This document shows, piece by piece, positions 63,129 through 64,000 of a stretch of DNA of 64,000 nucleotides. The stretch is from assembly GCF_020535245.1 (NCBI RefSeq), contig NZ_CP084910.1, positions 310,001 through 374,000 of the forward strand, read 5' to 3'. The stretch is from Asticcacaulis sp. AND118 (lineage in GTDB: Bacteria; Pseudomonadota; Alphaproteobacteria; Caulobacterales; Caulobacteraceae). The notes under the pieces are model-generated. The model saw only the letters and a list, made by a program, of their open reading frames with translations, made no database searches and was not told the origin of the DNA. Numbering within the stretch: position 1 is the first letter of the stretch; each line of letters opens with the position of its first letter. Both the position numbers and the translations under genes were made by a program.

Positions 63129-64000
63129 CTATTCCGCGGCGACGGTGCTGGCCACATCGGCATATTCTTCGATCTGGTCGAAGTTCATATAGCGATAGAC
63201 TTCCGCGCCGTTGGCGTTGATGACGCCCATGTCGGAGAGGTACTCTTCGACGGTCGGCAGGCGACCCAGCTTCGAGGCGATGGCGGCCAGTTCCGCCGAC
63301 GACAGGAAGACGTTCGAGTTCTTGCCGAGGCGGTTGGGGAAGTTGCGGGTCGAGGTGGAGACGACGGTGGCGCCTTCGCGGACCTGAGCCTGATTGCCCA
63401 TGCACAGCGAACAGCCCGGCATTTCCATGCGCGCGCCGGCGGTGCCGAGGACGTTGTAGTGGCCTTCCTTGGTCAGTTCGGCGGCGTCCATCTTGGTCGG
63501 CGGGGCGACCCACAGGCGCGTCGGTATGTCCTTTTTGCCGTTAAGCAGCAGGGAGGCGGCGCGGAAGTGGCCGATATTGGTCATGCACGAGCCGATGAAG
63601 ACTTCGTCGATGGCCGTGCCCTGAACTTCGGACAGCAGGCGCGCGTCGTCCGGATCGTTCGGCGCGCACAGGATCGGCTCATTGATGTCGGCGAGGTCGA
63701 TGTCGATGATGTGGGCGTATTCGGCGTCGGCGTCGGCTTCCATCAGCACCGGGTTGGCCAGCCAGTCTTCCATCGCCTTGATGCGGCGTTGCAGGGTGCG
63801 GGCGTCGGCGTAGCCGTCGGCGATCATGTTCTTCATGAGCACGATGTTCGAGGTCATGTACTCGATGATCGGCTCCTTGTTGAGCTTGACGGTGCAGCCG
63901 GCCGCCGAACGTTCCGCCGAAGCGTCGGTCAGTTCGAACGCCTGTTCGACCTTGAGGTCCGGCAGGCCCTCGATTTCGAGAATACGGCCCGAGAAGGCGT
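63129..64000 (-). CDS. acnB: Bifunctional aconitate hydratase B / 2-methylisocitrate dehydratase (C-terminal part)
   Basis: The gene enters from the right edge, and 290 codons of its 3' part are visible. The cluster cysteines characteristic of AcnB are present: [11 protein letters not shown], and [20 protein letters not shown] split around the pair [46 protein letters not shown] and [10 protein letters not shown] are also AcnB-like. It interconverts citrate and isocitrate, and can dehydrate 2-methylcitrate. A terminator follows the stop. Confidence 0.96.
   Translation of the reverse strand, partial: AFSGRILEIEGLPDLKVEQAFELTDASAERSAAGCTVKLNKEPIIEYMTSNIVLMKNMIADGYADARTLQRRIKAMEDWLANPVLMEADADAEYAHIIDIDLADINEPILCAPNDPDDARLLSEVQGTAIDEVFIGSCMTNIGHFRAASLLLNGKKDIPTRLWVAPPTKMDAAELTKEGHYNVLGTAGARMEMPGCSLCMGNQAQVREGATVVSTSTRNFPNRLGKNSNVFLSSAELAAIASKLGRLPTVEEYLSDMGVINANGAEVYRYMNFDQIEEYADVASTVAAE

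Overview
The window looks like chromosomal DNA of an alphaproteobacterium of the Caulobacterales, perhaps Asticcacaulis or a relative. That placement is inferred from high GC, a complete Cpa (Tad/Flp) pilus cluster, a pseudaminic-acid gene set of the type used for flagellin glycosylation, the rplU-rpmA-GNAT-obgE-nadD-rsfS-rlmH-envC-ctpA gene order, and alphaproteobacterial palindromic repeats. I found no rRNA, tRNA, CRISPR array, insertion sequence or prophage.

Layout. 1-6162: a cut-off FAD oxidoreductase, a single-domain response regulator, asd, rarD, an AT-rich patch with an unknown protein (3412-3998), a beta-lactamase-like serine hydrolase and an exported methyltransferase-like protein. 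6247-8406: a large nuclease joining FAN1-type VRR-NUC and DEDDh exonuclease domains. 8475-20286: the pilus locus, with three tandem 57-residue Flp pilins followed by cpaA-cpaH on the minus strand, and a stand-alone pilus N-terminal-domain protein plus two TadE-like pseudopilins diverging on the plus strand. 20250-29773: pabB, a probable small RNA with tandem terminators, ctpA, a LytM-degenerate EnvC-like protein, rlmH, rsfS, nadD, obgE, a GNAT enzyme, rpmA and rplU.

30025-39664: a CobW-type metallochaperone, a WD40 protein, mtgA, an ACE-like M2 peptidase lipoprotein, a small membrane protein, a 2OG-Fe(II) oxygenase, a membrane-anchored S1C protease and an OmpA-family lipoprotein. 39723-43856: a WecG-type glycosyltransferase followed by pseB-pseC-pseI. 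43967-44821: a Fic protein and a small partner. 45656-51539: a molybdopterin oxidoreductase near moaA-moaB-moeA, so cofactor synthesis sits beside a cofactor user. 51671-54763: a carboxylesterase, a GNAT enzyme and another hydrolase. 55019-60887: a hexuronate regulon (uxaA-uxuB, a LacI regulator, uxaC) with shared operator-like sites. 60985-64000: an Atu4866-like protein, an SDR, a LysR regulator and the 3' part of acnB.

The least ordinary material is the nuclease fusion, several families of intergenic inverted-repeat elements (two copies have arms that are perfect inverse copies within the element but differ between elements), a roughly 50-bp palindromic repeat with one copy lying in frame inside a carboxylesterase, a probable CTG start for rsfS, and a candidate small RNA downstream of ctpA. 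I see no clearly new multi-gene defence or biosynthetic system. Most genes are housekeeping or familiar accessory genes.
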